Counted from the stretch's first letter, positions 1 through 9,275 are shown. The stretch is DNA of 64,000 nt from Rubripirellula reticaptiva (GCF_007860175.1 NZ_SJPX01000004.1:434001-498000), one strand, 5' to 3'. Notes: generated by a model from the sequence alone, not told the origin. A program made the numbers and translations.

Positions 1-1
1 T

Positions 2-619
2 AAGACCGTGCTGATGGGAATCCGGGTTTACGCACTCGACGGCGATACCGAGCGTCGTGCAGGCGAAGACCGCGCCAAGAACCTTCGCACCATTCAATTG
101 TTGATTCACGAAAAGGATACTGACGCTTGGCAGTATGCTCAGGAACTCGGACGTGTTCGTTTGAGTCTTGGTAGCGATGCTGATTACAGTACCGAAGATG
201 GTTCGAACCAAGCAGGACGCGAGTTCCTGACCTGGCTCGAAGACCACCGCGCTGCTGAAGAGCAAGCCGTGCTAGAAAAAGAACGTTTGCGTCGCGAGCA
301 AGAAGCTGCTCGTGCTACTCAGCCTACCGTTGCCGAAACAGTGAAAAAACGTGACGAGAACGGTTTTTCGATGTTCAAGATGACGGAAGGCCGGATGGTC
401 GAGTACTGGATTGTGCCCGGCAAGTTGCCTGTTCGCATTGGCGAAGTTGGTGGCGAAAACGATACACCTGTTGAACCGATTGGCGAAGCCGCTGATCCGG
501 AAGCAACGGTCGACGCTACTACCGACGGCGAAGAAGATTACGGCTACCTGACGGGTGAAAACAGCCCGTTGTATCAACCGCCTGGTTCGTTCAGCGGCAA
601 AGGTGCGACAGCTCAATAG
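2..619 (+). CDS. cpaB: CpaB/RcpC-like Flp pilus assembly protein, C-terminal part
   Basis: Partial gene: the frame is open to the left edge, so the start lies outside the window. About 205 C-terminal residues are seen. CpaB (RcpC) is a periplasmic Tad/Flp pilus protein thought to work with the outer-membrane secretin. The assignment rests on the visible beta-rich stretch ending in LGRVRLSLGSD, which resembles the end of the CpaB SAF/RcpC region, and on cpaC and cpaE following on the same strand. After it comes a charged Glu/Arg/Ala-rich, probably helical linker (about residues 75-110) and an acidic, Pro/Gly-rich tail. The acidic tail is longer than I would expect for CpaB. The spacing to cpaC is about 165 bases, with nothing recognisable in between. 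Confidence 0.72.
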   Translation, partial: KTVLMGIRVYALDGDTERRAGEDRAKNLRTIQLLIHEKDTDAWQYAQELGRVRLSLGSDADYSTEDGSNQAGREFLTWLEDHRAAEEQAVLEKERLRREQEAARATQPTVAETVKKRDENGFSMFKMTEGRMVEYWIVPGKLPVRIGEVGGENDTPVEPIGEAADPEATVDATTDGEEDYGYLTGENSPLYQPPGSFSGKGATAQ

Positions 620-785
620 AACTTAGTGATCGAGTTGGGTTTGACCTGATTCATCCAGCGACTGCTTTTACCCTTTTACTATCGTTACCCACAGAGACTG
701 TTGACGCAGTGCCGTTGCCCTAAGGGACGGTCCGGTGTCACTATTCGGACGGATCCGAATCAGGTCTCGCAAGGATGCTTTTGCA

Positions 786-2345
786 ATGGAAACGAATCGA
801 TCGACGGCAAAGTCACTTGCCGCCATCATTGTGCTTGCTTTCGCAGGCGGTCTTAGCTCCGGAAACGCCGCGGCTCAGTCAAATCCTGTTCGACTGACAT
901 CGGACACTTCGACCGTCAATCGAAACATCTCACAGTCGGTTGAACGACTCGAGATGTTGGTCAAGAGCAGTCGCATCTTGACGCTCGAGGAGCGGATCCC
1001 GAAGTTTCAGGTGCATAACGAAGGCATCCTAGGTGCAACGCCGGTCTCGCAAAATCAAATTCAGATTTTTGCGAAGGCACCGGGAACCACCCAGTTGAAC
1101 CTGTGGGACACCAACGACAAACTTTATACGGTTGACGTCACGGTCAGCCCCGACGCACGTGAGGTCGAAGGCATCCTGGCTAACCAGTTACCACTGGCGT
1201 CGCTAAAGGTGTTGCCGGTCAACAACAGTGCGATCATCTCGGGAACGGTAACCAACGTTGACGAAGTGGATCGTGCGGTCGCGATCGTCGAACAGTTCTA
1301 CGCAACGGTCGTCAATAACATTCGTGTGGTCGGGGTTCAACAAGTTCTGTTGCACACCAAGATCATGGAAGTATCAAGAACCAAACTGCGTGACATGGGG
1401 ATCGACTGGGGCAGTTTCACCGACACGGGGTTCTTCTACAACGCGCCTGGTGGTTTGCTGGCCATGGGCGAAACGACCGTGAATGGAGCCATTCCAACGA
1501 CCGAAGGTGGACTCTCGGCAACGAATCGGATCTTTGCAGGCGGCGGTGACTTCGACGCCTTAGTGACTGCCTTGCGTCGTCAAGACTTGATCAAGTTCTT
1601 GGCTGAACCCACGGTGGTTGCAACACACGGTCGCCCCGCACGATTCAACGTTGGCGGTAAGGTTCCTTACCTGGTCCCATCGGGTAACGGTGCGATTTCG
1701 GTTCAGTACGAAGAATTTGGAACGTCAGTTGACTTCCTGCCTTTCGTGGTTGGACCAGGACGAGTTCGCTTGGAAGTTCGCCCCGAAGTTTCAGAGCCTG
1801 ATGCATCCAACGGTATCGTCGCTGCTGGTGTGAACGTGACGGCGTTCCGATCACGCTATGTTGAAACCGCTGTCGAACTGCAAGCTGGGCAAACGTTTGC
1901 GATCGCTGGATTGCTGCAAAGCCGAACTGAATCTGTCACTCGTGCAACACCCTTCTTTGGCGAGCTGCCTTATATCGGAACCATGTTTCGCCGAGTCCGC
2001 GAAGAACGCAACGATATAGAATTGCTAATCACCGTGACGCCCGAGTTTGTCAGTGCGATGGATCCCCACGAAGTACCACGTGGCGGCCCTGGTCTGAACT
2101 CGATGTCACCTAACGACTGCGAGTTGTACCTCAAGGGTCACATCGAAGTCCCGAACTTGCTGGGTGACGACTGTGGATGCTCACCTGGTAACGACGGCTA
2201 CAGCACGGGGGCCAGCCAAGGTTACGGTTCGGTCATCAACCCGAATGAAATTCATGGTGGAGTCGTTCTTCCACCTGGTGCAATCGTTCCTGGCAACCAA
2301 CCAATTCAGGTTGGCGAAGGCGTAACGATCAGCTCTCCTAACTAA
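786..2345 (+). CDS. cpaC: CpaC/RcpA-type secretin of Tad/Flp pilus
   Basis: Outer-membrane secretin forming the exit pore of a Tad/Flp pilus. I chose ATG 786 because it gives a compact signal peptide (residues 1-31: basic start, hydrophobic LAAIIVLAFAGG, cleavage near NAAAQ) and has an AAGGA-like ribosome site just upstream. A GTG at 735 would add 17 residues before the signal. After the signal come the N-terminal pilus-formation domain (about 35-125), a BON-like segment (about 125-185) and the secretin core (about 190-440) with the typical end ELPYIGTMFR followed by a strand of the LLITVTPEFV type. The roughly 80-residue tail contains a Cys pair (DDCGC) and Gly/Asn/Pro-rich sequence. It sits between cpaB and cpaE, as in Tad loci. 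Confidence 0.9.
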   Translation: METNRSTAKSLAAIIVLAFAGGLSSGNAAAQSNPVRLTSDTSTVNRNISQSVERLEMLVKSSRILTLEERIPKFQVHNEGILGATPVSQNQIQIFAKAPGTTQLNLWDTNDKLYTVDVTVSPDAREVEGILANQLPLASLKVLPVNNSAIISGTVTNVDEVDRAVAIVEQFYATVVNNIRVVGVQQVLLHTKIMEVSRTKLRDMGIDWGSFTDTGFFYNAPGGLLAMGETTVNGAIPTTEGGLSATNRIFAGGGDFDALVTALRRQDLIKFLAEPTVVATHGRPARFNVGGKVPYLVPSGNGAISVQYEEFGTSVDFLPFVVGPGRVRLEVRPEVSEPDASNGIVAAGVNVTAFRSRYVETAVELQAGQTFAIAGLLQSRTESVTRATPFFGELPYIGTMFRRVREERNDIELLITVTPEFVSAMDPHEVPRGGPGLNSMSPNDCELYLKGHIEVPNLLGDDCGCSPGNDGYSTGASQGYGSVINPNEIHGGVVLPPGAIVPGNQPIQVGEGVTISSPN

Positions 2346-2405
2346 TAGTGTCATGCGAATCTCAGTAGTTCTCAGTCGTTTATATTCTCACATCGGTCAA
2401 CCTTC

Positions 2406-3623
2406 ATGAGTAACGTTCTACGAATCGCGCTGGTGGATCCTAATGATCGGTCGCGAGAAACCCTCAAGAATATTCTTGTCGGAATGGATACGATCTGGCT
2501 CGAAGCTGATTGTTCGAGGTACGAGTTTTTCCCAGACGTGATTGAGCAGACCGCGCCGGATGTCGGTGTGATCTCGCTGGATTCAGATCCGGAAAAAGCA
2601 ATCGACTTGATCAAACGCTTGTCCGCTGCCGCACCTGAAACAGCCATCTTGGCTGCCAGTGAGCAGACGGAAGGGCAAACGATCTTAAGAACGATGCGGG
2701 CTGGGGCAAGAGAATTCTTGACCTTGCCGATCAACCAGGAAGATCTGGACGCCGCTTTAGGCCGTGTCAGTCAACAGAAATTCGGTTCGAGCGAAGGTGG
2801 CGGACGAAGCTGCGAAGTGTACGCGATTGCCGGTGCAACCGGTGGTGTCGGATCGACCAGCACGGCAGTCAACTTGGGGTGTGTGCTTGCTGAAGATCCT
2901 CGCAACAGCGTCGCGCTGTTGGATTTGGACCTTGCGCTTGGTGATGCGGACGTGTTCTTGGATTCGATTCCCGACTACACGCTCGCCGATGTGGTGCAGA
3001 ACATTTCTCGCTTGGACATTCAGTTGTTGAAGCGTTCGCTGACCAAACATAGCAGCGGATTGTATTTGTTGCCGCGTCCGGTCGAACTGCATGACACCAT
3101 GGCCATTACCGATGACAGCATTCGGAAAGTGATTGGACTACTAAAAGCATCGTTCACTCACTTGATCATCGACTTGTCAAAGACTTACAGCGGCGTCGAT
3201 ATGGCGGCGATCGAAAACGCGACCAAAGTCGTCTTGGTGACTCAGTTGGACTTGCCGTGTTTGCGAAACGTCGTTCGTCTGATGATGGGTTTCGATGAAA
3301 TCGACGGTTTGAAGGATAAGGTCGAAATCGTGGTCAACCGAGCTGGCTTGGACGCTGGTCAAATCAGTTTGAAGAAAGCGAAAGAGACGCTCGGCCGTGA
3401 TATCTTTGCGCTGTTGCCGAACGATTACCGCACCATGGTAGAAGTTCGCAACAACGGTGTGCCATTGATCGTTCAAGCGCCCAAAGCGGCGATCACCCAA
3501 GGCATCCGTGAACTGGCAGGCAAGCTTCAAGGTGCTACGACGAAGCAGCCCCAAGATGAGGGCGACGTTGGAAAGGCGAGCGAAAGCAAGTGGAAGAAAT
3601 TTTGGCCCGGTGTTAAGGCATAG
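2406..3623 (+). CDS. cpaE: CpaE/TadZ-like pilus assembly ATPase homologue
   Basis: 405-residue TadZ/CpaE family protein, a MinD/ParA-like protein that places the Tad pilus machine at the inner membrane. Residues 1-125 look like a receiver-type domain and residues 138-370 form the ParA-like domain. The nucleotide loop reads GATGGVGSTS, so both lysines of the deviant Walker A (KGGxGKT) are replaced, while LLDLDLALGD keeps the switch region. Atypical Walker A loops are known in TadZ proteins, but nucleotide use here is uncertain. The gene lies 60 bases after cpaC. The ATPase and platform genes (cpaF/tadA, tadB, tadC) that normally follow are absent, because the next gene is a convergent aminopeptidase. 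Confidence 0.85.
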   Translation: MSNVLRIALVDPNDRSRETLKNILVGMDTIWLEADCSRYEFFPDVIEQTAPDVGVISLDSDPEKAIDLIKRLSAAAPETAILAASEQTEGQTILRTMRAGAREFLTLPINQEDLDAALGRVSQQKFGSSEGGGRSCEVYAIAGATGGVGSTSTAVNLGCVLAEDPRNSVALLDLDLALGDADVFLDSIPDYTLADVVQNISRLDIQLLKRSLTKHSSGLYLLPRPVELHDTMAITDDSIRKVIGLLKASFTHLIIDLSKTYSGVDMAAIENATKVVLVTQLDLPCLRNVVRLMMGFDEIDGLKDKVEIVVNRAGLDAGQISLKKAKETLGRDIFALLPNDYRTMVEVRNNGVPLIVQAPKAAITQGIRELAGKLQGATTKQPQDEGDVGKASESKWKKFWPGVKA

Positions 3624-3656
3624 CGTTAGGACATCGCGTGATGGCTTAACGCAGTC

Positions 3657-3682
3657 GTCAGCCAGGAGATATCCTGGCTGAC
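3657..3682. terminator. Perfect hairpin between convergent cpaE and pepA
   Basis: An 11-base stem (gtcagccagga / tcctggctgac) with a 4-base loop lies between the two convergent stop codons. There is no T-tract on either side, so it is a possible two-way terminator or mRNA end stabiliser rather than a classic intrinsic terminator. Confidence 0.5.
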
Positions 3683-3712
3683 CCGACCGGTTAAACAACG
3701 ACACCATCGTCG

Positions 3713-5266
3713 TTATCTGGTGCTTTCGATGCTCGCGTTCTCGATCCAGCGGATCAGCGTTCGCACCATCACGCCCGTGGCACCCGCATCGCGATGCGGT
3801 TTTGGGCTGTCAGCGAATGCGGGGCCAGCGATATCGATGTGGACCCAAGGCACATCGCCAACGAAGTTTTCTAGGAACTTTGCCGCTGTAATCGCACCGC
3901 CCCAGCGTCCTTCGCCCACGTTCTTGATGTCGGCAATCTTGCTTTTGATTTTTTCGTCATACAAATCGAACATCGGTAATTGCCAAACAAGTTCGCCTTC
4001 CTGTTCGGCAGCAACTTCGACGGTTTCGCACAGGGGGGCATCGTTCGGCATCAGCCCGGCAACTTCATTGCCAAGTGCGACCATGCAGGCACCGGTCAGC
4101 GTTGCTAAGTCGATCATCGATCTTGGTGAATGCTGAATGGCAACATCGAGTGTATCTGCCAAAACAACGCGGCCTTCCGCGTCGGTGTTCAGGATTTCAA
4201 TCGTCTTGCCGCTGCGAGTTTCGATCACATCGCCCAACTTGTAGCATGATCCGCTGATCATGTTTTCAGCCAAGCCACATAACCCGATGACGTTTTGCTT
4301 GACGCCCAATTCGGCAATCGCCCGCATGGTTCCGACGACGGTAGCCGCGCCCGCCATATCGCACTTCATGTCGATCATGCCGTCGCTTGGTTTGATCGAT
4401 AGGCCACCACTGTCAAACGTGACTCCCTTGCCCACGATCGCGATCGGTGCTTCGTTGCCACCGCCATTGTGTTTCAAAATCACCAATCGCGGTTTTGCAG
4501 AAGATCCGGCGCCTACCGCCAAGATCCCACGGCAGCCTTCGGCTTCCAACTTGGCTTCGTCCCAAACTTCAATCTGCAGCCCGGATTCTTTGGCAATCTC
4601 AGTGACTCGCGTGGCAAAGCTTTCCGGATAGATCATCGCCGGTGGCTCGTTCACCAAACGGCGAGTGTGGTTGATGGACTTACCAATGATTTCGCCGCGT
4701 GTGATTGCGGTCTGTTGGATTCCCGCAAACGCAATTTCGGTCGGCACATTCGCCGATGGTTCCGCTTGATAGATCGCTTGCCCCTCGCAGCCGTAGATCG
4801 ATCCGGCAACGATCGAATCGTGCATTTCGTCGGGGAGCGATTGACCAAGGGCAACGACGACACGTTTGCGATTGCGGTCCGACAATTTGCGAATCGCAGC
4901 CGATGCCAAGTCAAAAGCGGTAGCCCGCGAGGGAGCTTTTTTGCCCAGTCCAACGACCAGGAACATTGTTGGGCCGGACGTCAGCGGCGAGGCAATCAGT
5001 GTCATCTCGCCTTGCTTGCCGCGAATTTGACCATTTTTGATCAATCCAGTGATCCAGCCGTTGGTGGCCTTGTCGAATTCGGAAAGCGAAGTCTTCTCGG
5101 ATGTCGGCGACAGCGAGCCGTCTTCGGCCAATCCGACAACGATCACGTCGGCAGCGTCGGTAACCGGATTGGCAGCGAGAGTCAGTTTGGGTGACGGCAG
5201 GGGCAAGCTTTCGAGCATTCGATTACGCTTTGATAGGTTGACGGATTCGGTGTGTTGACGGGACAT
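3713..5266 (-). CDS. pepA: Leucyl aminopeptidase (M17 family)
   Basis: Cytosolic two-metal aminopeptidase that removes N-terminal residues from peptides. The 517-residue length fits the family (about 500). The C-terminal catalytic half is complete: metal and catalytic residues K280, D285, K292, D303, D362, E364 and R366 fall in VGKGVTFDSGGLSIK, CDMAG and the M17 signature NTDAEGRVVLAD, with the same spacing as in E. coli PepA. The N-terminal macro-like domain covers about residues 20-190. Start 5266 is a plausible ATG; an ATG 16 codons later is possible. It is convergent with cpaE and divergent from the UbiD-type gene, so it is probably expressed alone. Confidence 0.95.
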   Translation of the reverse strand: MSRQHTESVNLSKRNRMLESLPLPSPKLTLAANPVTDAADVIVVGLAEDGSLSPTSEKTSLSEFDKATNGWITGLIKNGQIRGKQGEMTLIASPLTSGPTMFLVVGLGKKAPSRATAFDLASAAIRKLSDRNRKRVVVALGQSLPDEMHDSIVAGSIYGCEGQAIYQAEPSANVPTEIAFAGIQQTAITRGEIIGKSINHTRRLVNEPPAMIYPESFATRVTEIAKESGLQIEVWDEAKLEAEGCRGILAVGAGSSAKPRLVILKHNGGGNEAPIAIVGKGVTFDSGGLSIKPSDGMIDMKCDMAGAATVVGTMRAIAELGVKQNVIGLCGLAENMISGSCYKLGDVIETRSGKTIEILNTDAEGRVVLADTLDVAIQHSPRSMIDLATLTGACMVALGNEVAGLMPNDAPLCETVEVAAEQEGELVWQLPMFDLYDEKIKSKIADIKNVGEGRWGGAITAAKFLENFVGDVPWVHIDIAGPAFADSPKPHRDAGATGVMVRTLIRWIENASIESTR

Positions 5267-5382
5267 TCCCGTGCGTTAGTTTAGCGCCGCGATCGCGGTT
5301 ATCCTACCCTCCGCGATTTTGACTTGGGATTCGCGGGATCGCTGATGTCGTTGATGTCTTTTAAATTCTGGTAACCGAATCT

Positions 5383-7230
5383 GTGAAACACCGTAGCACT
5401 CGAGATGTCATCGAAGACCTTCGCCGGGGCGGTCGTTTGATTCAGATCGACGACGAAGTCGATCCATATCTTGAAATGGCCGAGATTCAACGGCGCGTTT
5501 ATCTCAATGGCGGCCCGGGATTACTGTTCACTCGCGTTCGCGGTTCCAAGTTTCCGGCGGCATCAAACCTTTTTGCGTCGCTTGAACAGGCACGTTATCT
5601 GTTTCGCGACACGTTGGAGTCGGTCCGGCGTTTGATTGAAGTCAAGCTGGATCCTTCTGCCCTTCCCAAGCATCCGCTGCGGTATGCGGGCGTTCCCCTG
5701 ACGGCGCTGCGAATGCTGCCTCGCGGTGTGCGCAGCGGCGCGGTCCAGGCGAACCAGTGTCAGGTCTCGGACTTACCGCCGATCAAATGTTGGCCCGATG
5801 ACGGAGGGGCGTTTGTGACGCTGCCGCAAGTTCTCAGTGATGATCCAACTGCGGCCGGTGCTTCGAACCAAAGTCGATTGATGCGGGTCAATCTTGGTAT
5901 GTATCGCATTCAGTTGACGGGTAATGACTATGTGCCCAACCAAGAGATTGGATTGCACTATCAGATTCACCGCGGTATCGGTGTCCACCATCGGGCGGCG
6001 CTGGACCGTGGCGAACCGCTTCGAGTCTGCATTACGGTCGGCGGTTCACCTGCGATGTCGTTAGCGGCGGTGATGCCACTACCCGAAGGGTTAACTGAGC
6101 TGACCTTTGGCGGTGCCCTGGCGGGACGCCGAACGGCGATGGTGAAAGGATCACATGCGCCGATTTACGCGGACGCAGACTTTGCGATCGTTGGAACGAT
6201 CGATCCCGCGGCTGCGAAACCCGAGGGGCCATTTGGTGATCACTTGGGATACTACAGTTTGCAGCATCCGTTTCCATTGATGAAAGTTGAAAAGGTGTAC
6301 CACCGTAATGACGCGATTTGGCCTTTCACGGTGGTCGGCCGACCGCCTCAAGAAGACACGACGTTTGGTCAGTTGATCCACGAGTTGACGGACCCGATCA
6401 TTCCATCGGTGATCCCTGGCGTGAAGGCTGTTCACGCGGTCGATGCGGCAGGCGTCCATCCTTTGCTGTTAGCGATCGGCAGCGAACGTTACATGCCGTA
6501 CTTGGAACGTGTGCAACCGCAAGAGTTGCTGACCCAGGCCAATGCGATTCTTGGCAACGGTCAGTTGTCGCTGGCAAAGTATCTCTGGATCACCGATGAT
6601 CCCGAATGCGCAATGGACATTCACGACGAGTCAGCGTTTTTTAGTCACGTGCTGTCGCGTGTCGATTGGCGACGCGACTTGCATTTTCAAACTCGCACGA
6701 CGATCGATACGCTTGATTACAGCGGGACCGGACTAAATCAAGGATCCAAGGTGGTTGTCGCGGCCACGGGAGCACCCATTCGCAGTTTGCCCGCAGAGTT
6801 GCCGTTGGAATTGACGTTGCCCGATGGTTTCCGCAACCCGCGGGTGGTGATTCCCGGTGTGCTGGCGATTGAAGGGCCAGCTTGCAAAACTGACAATGAT
6901 CGCCAAGCACTCGTTCGATTCGTTTGTGCCTTTACCTCGGGTTCGCCACTGGACCAGTTTCCACTGGTGACGCTGGTCGATGACAGTGATTTTGTGGCCC
7001 GTAGTTTTTCGAATTGGTTATGGGTCACGTTCACGCGCAGCAATCCGGCCGTCGACGTTGACGGTATCGAGGCGTCGATCCACCAAAAACACTGGGGGTG
7101 TCGCGGTTCGCTTGTGATTGATGCAAGAATCAAGCCTCACCATGCACCACCGTTGATCGAAGATCCCGAAGTCACAGCCCGAGTCGACGCCCGTGCGACT
7201 CGCGGCGATGCCCTTGCCAAGTACCTTTGA
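5383..7230 (+). CDS. UbiD-family decarboxylase (prenylated-FMN dependent type)
   Basis: 615-residue UbiD-fold (de)carboxylase. The key motif EGPFGDHLGYYS (around residue 280) matches EGPYGDHTGYYN of E. coli UbiD and carries the catalytic acidic residues; VVGRPPQEDTTFG matches the conserved TGRPPxE segment. The family needs prenylated FMN and acts on ubiquinone or menaquinone precursors or other aromatic acids. In a menaquinone-producing planctomycete a role like MqnL (1,4-dihydroxy-6-naphthoate decarboxylation) is plausible, but this is inference. It is about 120 residues longer than E. coli UbiD. The start is GTG with no strong ribosome site; no better start precedes the conserved N-terminus. 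The following SDR gene begins 3 bases after the stop codon, so the two are probably co-transcribed. Confidence 0.85.
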   Translation: MKHRSTRDVIEDLRRGGRLIQIDDEVDPYLEMAEIQRRVYLNGGPGLLFTRVRGSKFPAASNLFASLEQARYLFRDTLESVRRLIEVKLDPSALPKHPLRYAGVPLTALRMLPRGVRSGAVQANQCQVSDLPPIKCWPDDGGAFVTLPQVLSDDPTAAGASNQSRLMRVNLGMYRIQLTGNDYVPNQEIGLHYQIHRGIGVHHRAALDRGEPLRVCITVGGSPAMSLAAVMPLPEGLTELTFGGALAGRRTAMVKGSHAPIYADADFAIVGTIDPAAAKPEGPFGDHLGYYSLQHPFPLMKVEKVYHRNDAIWPFTVVGRPPQEDTTFGQLIHELTDPIIPSVIPGVKAVHAVDAAGVHPLLLAIGSERYMPYLERVQPQELLTQANAILGNGQLSLAKYLWITDDPECAMDIHDESAFFSHVLSRVDWRRDLHFQTRTTIDTLDYSGTGLNQGSKVVVAATGAPIRSLPAELPLELTLPDGFRNPRVVIPGVLAIEGPACKTDNDRQALVRFVCAFTSGSPLDQFPLVTLVDDSDFVARSFSNWLWVTFTRSNPAVDVDGIEASIHQKHWGCRGSLVIDARIKPHHAPPLIEDPEVTARVDARATRGDALAKYL

Positions 7231-7233
7231 CTT

Positions 7234-8040
7234 ATGCCGAACTTACAAGACGTTTTTGATTGTGATTCGCCCGTTGCGTTGGTCACGGGAAGCGGTGCGC
7301 CGAGAGTCGGTCGAGGGATTGCCACGCACTTGGCGTCACTCGGTTGTCGAATTGCATTGCACGCCAACACATCAGTTGACCAAGCACACCAAGCCGCAGA
7401 GCAAATGCGATCCGAACATGGTGCGGATGTTATCGTGACTGAGGGGGCGCTGGATGACGAGCGAGTTCCCGATCGATTGGTGGCTCAAACGCACGACCAC
7501 TTCAAGCGAATCGATATCCTGGTCAACAGCGCTGCGATTTGGCGTCCGACGCCGCTGGCCCAGGTTACCGCAGACGAGATGCGACGCTATTTCGAAATCA
7601 ACACGATCGCGTCATTCTTGTGCGCGCGGGCGGCAGCCATGTTGATGGCTCCGCAAACCCGTGGCGGTTCGATCATCAACATCGGTGACTGGGCAACGGG
7701 ACGACCGTACTTGGATCACGCAGCGTATTTCCCAAGCAAGGGAGGCGTCGAGGTAATGACGCGATCATTAGCCGTCGAGTTTGCTGAATTGAATCGCCGC
7801 ATCCGAGTCAACTGTATTCAACCCGGCCCGGTGCTGTTGGATGAATCGGTGACAAAGGCGCAACAGGATCGACTGGCCGCCTGCTCGTTGGTCGGCCGAA
7901 TTGGGACGCCCGAGCATGTGGCACACGCGGTGCAGTTTCTGTGCGAAAATGATTTCGTCACGGGCGTGTGTTTACCGGTTGATGGCGGACGCAGCATTTT
8001 TGCTTCGGACGGTGTTCAGGTCGGTATGAACACTGGCTAA
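7234..8040 (+). CDS. Pteridine-reductase-like short-chain dehydrogenase
   Basis: 268-residue SDR oxidoreductase with an N-terminal Rossmann fold (ALVTGSGAPRVGRGIA, NSAAIW). The usual catalytic Ser is replaced by Asp: the active site reads D152, Y165, K169 (NIGDW then YFPSK), with the D-to-Y spacing of 13 found in pteridine reductase PTR1 and related FolM-type dihydromonapterin reductases. The N-terminal glycine loop also resembles that group. It probably uses NADPH to reduce a pterin-like substrate, but the substrate is inferred only. It starts 3 bases after the UbiD gene stop and is convergent with the next gene. Confidence 0.82.
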   Translation: MPNLQDVFDCDSPVALVTGSGAPRVGRGIATHLASLGCRIALHANTSVDQAHQAAEQMRSEHGADVIVTEGALDDERVPDRLVAQTHDHFKRIDILVNSAAIWRPTPLAQVTADEMRRYFEINTIASFLCARAAAMLMAPQTRGGSIINIGDWATGRPYLDHAAYFPSKGGVEVMTRSLAVEFAELNRRIRVNCIQPGPVLLDESVTKAQQDRLAACSLVGRIGTPEHVAHAVQFLCENDFVTGVCLPVDGGRSIFASDGVQVGMNTG

Positions 8041-8066
8041 CGATCGACTTTACTCGTTGGGTGAAG

Positions 8067-9275
8067 TCATGCGATGGGATGGTAGGTTTCGGCTGCCATG
8101 TCTTCAAAGACACCTTCGATCGTTGTCGCGCTGGTTGTGATCGTTCCCATCGCCGAACTGCATCCTGGCTGGATGCGGCCAAACTCAAGCCGGCCTAAAG
8201 CAGTGGCTCCGTTAAGAGTTGCCATCTTCAAGACTTCGGCCGGATCGATATCAGGGCGATGGTTCAAGAGGAATTGAACCTCGCTCCATAGATTCAGGTC
8301 CGGATTGCTGGCCCGTGAATCAGTGCCCAGCGCCACGCGAATTCCGGCTGTCAAACACTCGGCGACCGGATGCGGGGCGTAGCCAAAGTACGCATGCGTG
8401 CGTGGGCAATAGACCAGAGTTAGGTTTTTATACGTAGCGATCCTTTGCAGTTCGGCGGATCGCAAGTCGTTGCCATGAACCAGCAACGCGTGATGGGCGA
8501 GTGCAAGTTGATCGATCAACGAGTCGAAGGGTGGCTCGCCCCACGGAAAAAGATCGTCTCGCCAAACGCCCATCGCATGCAGGGCATCGGCAAACGGTCC
8601 GGTCCCCTGGGACAAAAGTTCTCGTTCGGAGGGCGACTCGGCCACGTGCATCGCGAGCGGCCGAAGCGAACGCGCCGATTCGGCGACACAACGCTCGATG
8701 GTTGCCCATGTGGTCGAGTACGGTGCATGCGGACTCCATCCACCGTTTTCTTTCTGTTCGTTGTGGAGAAGTCCGGCGGCAAAACGTTCGCTGCTGCGAG
8801 CATCGGAAAGGCCCAAGACTTCGGCTAGCGAAACGATCGCGGGTGTTTGGGGCGTGACGGGATAGTTGCAGGGGGGCGAAGTGATTTCGCCGATCAAACA
8901 GACACCCGCTTCGGCGGATTCACGAAGTCCTGCCTCGATCGCGGCGTTTTTTGTTTCGTTCGTTGTGGTGCCGCGTTGGGTGACCACTTTTCCAATCCAT
9001 GTTGGCAATGGAACATTGGGTTGGCCAATGGGATGTGACAGATCCGAAAATTCGAGATGGGTGTGCGAGTTGACCAGCCCGGGCAGGACGGCGACGTTGC
9101 CAAGGTCAATGGCGTCGATGGGCGGACGGTCGGATGAAACGTCGACGATCCGTTCTGCATTGATTCGAATCCAGCCACCTTCGATTGGTGCGCTGGCGAT
9201 CGGCAGAATCCAACGAGCGGTGTAGATGCGTGTGGAGTCGGACAAGTGAAACTTCCTTGACGCAGATGCCGACAT
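8067..9275 (-). CDS. Amidohydrolase of the TRZ/ATZ (aminodeoxyfutalosine/SAH deaminase) group
   Basis: 402-residue metal-dependent hydrolase of the amidohydrolase superfamily. Visible metal and catalytic residues are H71 and H73 (NSHTHLEF), H210 and E213 (HVAESPSE), H267 (LLVHGND) and D319 (LGTDS), the layout of cytosine-deaminase-like TRZ/ATZ enzymes. Members of this group include 6-aminodeoxyfutalosine deaminases (MqnX) of the futalosine menaquinone route and guanine or SAH deaminases. The nearby UbiD-type gene makes the menaquinone reading attractive, but the substrate cannot be read from the sequence. It is convergent with the SDR gene (26-base gap) and has a 39-base gap to the secretin-like gene on the same strand. 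Confidence 0.8.
   Translation of the reverse strand: MSASASRKFHLSDSTRIYTARWILPIASAPIEGGWIRINAERIVDVSSDRPPIDAIDLGNVAVLPGLVNSHTHLEFSDLSHPIGQPNVPLPTWIGKVVTQRGTTTNETKNAAIEAGLRESAEAGVCLIGEITSPPCNYPVTPQTPAIVSLAEVLGLSDARSSERFAAGLLHNEQKENGGWSPHAPYSTTWATIERCVAESARSLRPLAMHVAESPSERELLSQGTGPFADALHAMGVWRDDLFPWGEPPFDSLIDQLALAHHALLVHGNDLRSAELQRIATYKNLTLVYCPRTHAYFGYAPHPVAECLTAGIRVALGTDSRASNPDLNLWSEVQFLLNHRPDIDPAEVLKMATLNGATALGRLEFGRIQPGCSSAMGTITTSATTIEGVFEDMAAETYHPIA

Noticed and set aside
735-785. Longer start for the secretin at GTG 735
   Set aside because: It would put 17 extra residues before a normal signal peptide; ATG 786 has a better ribosome site and signal structure.
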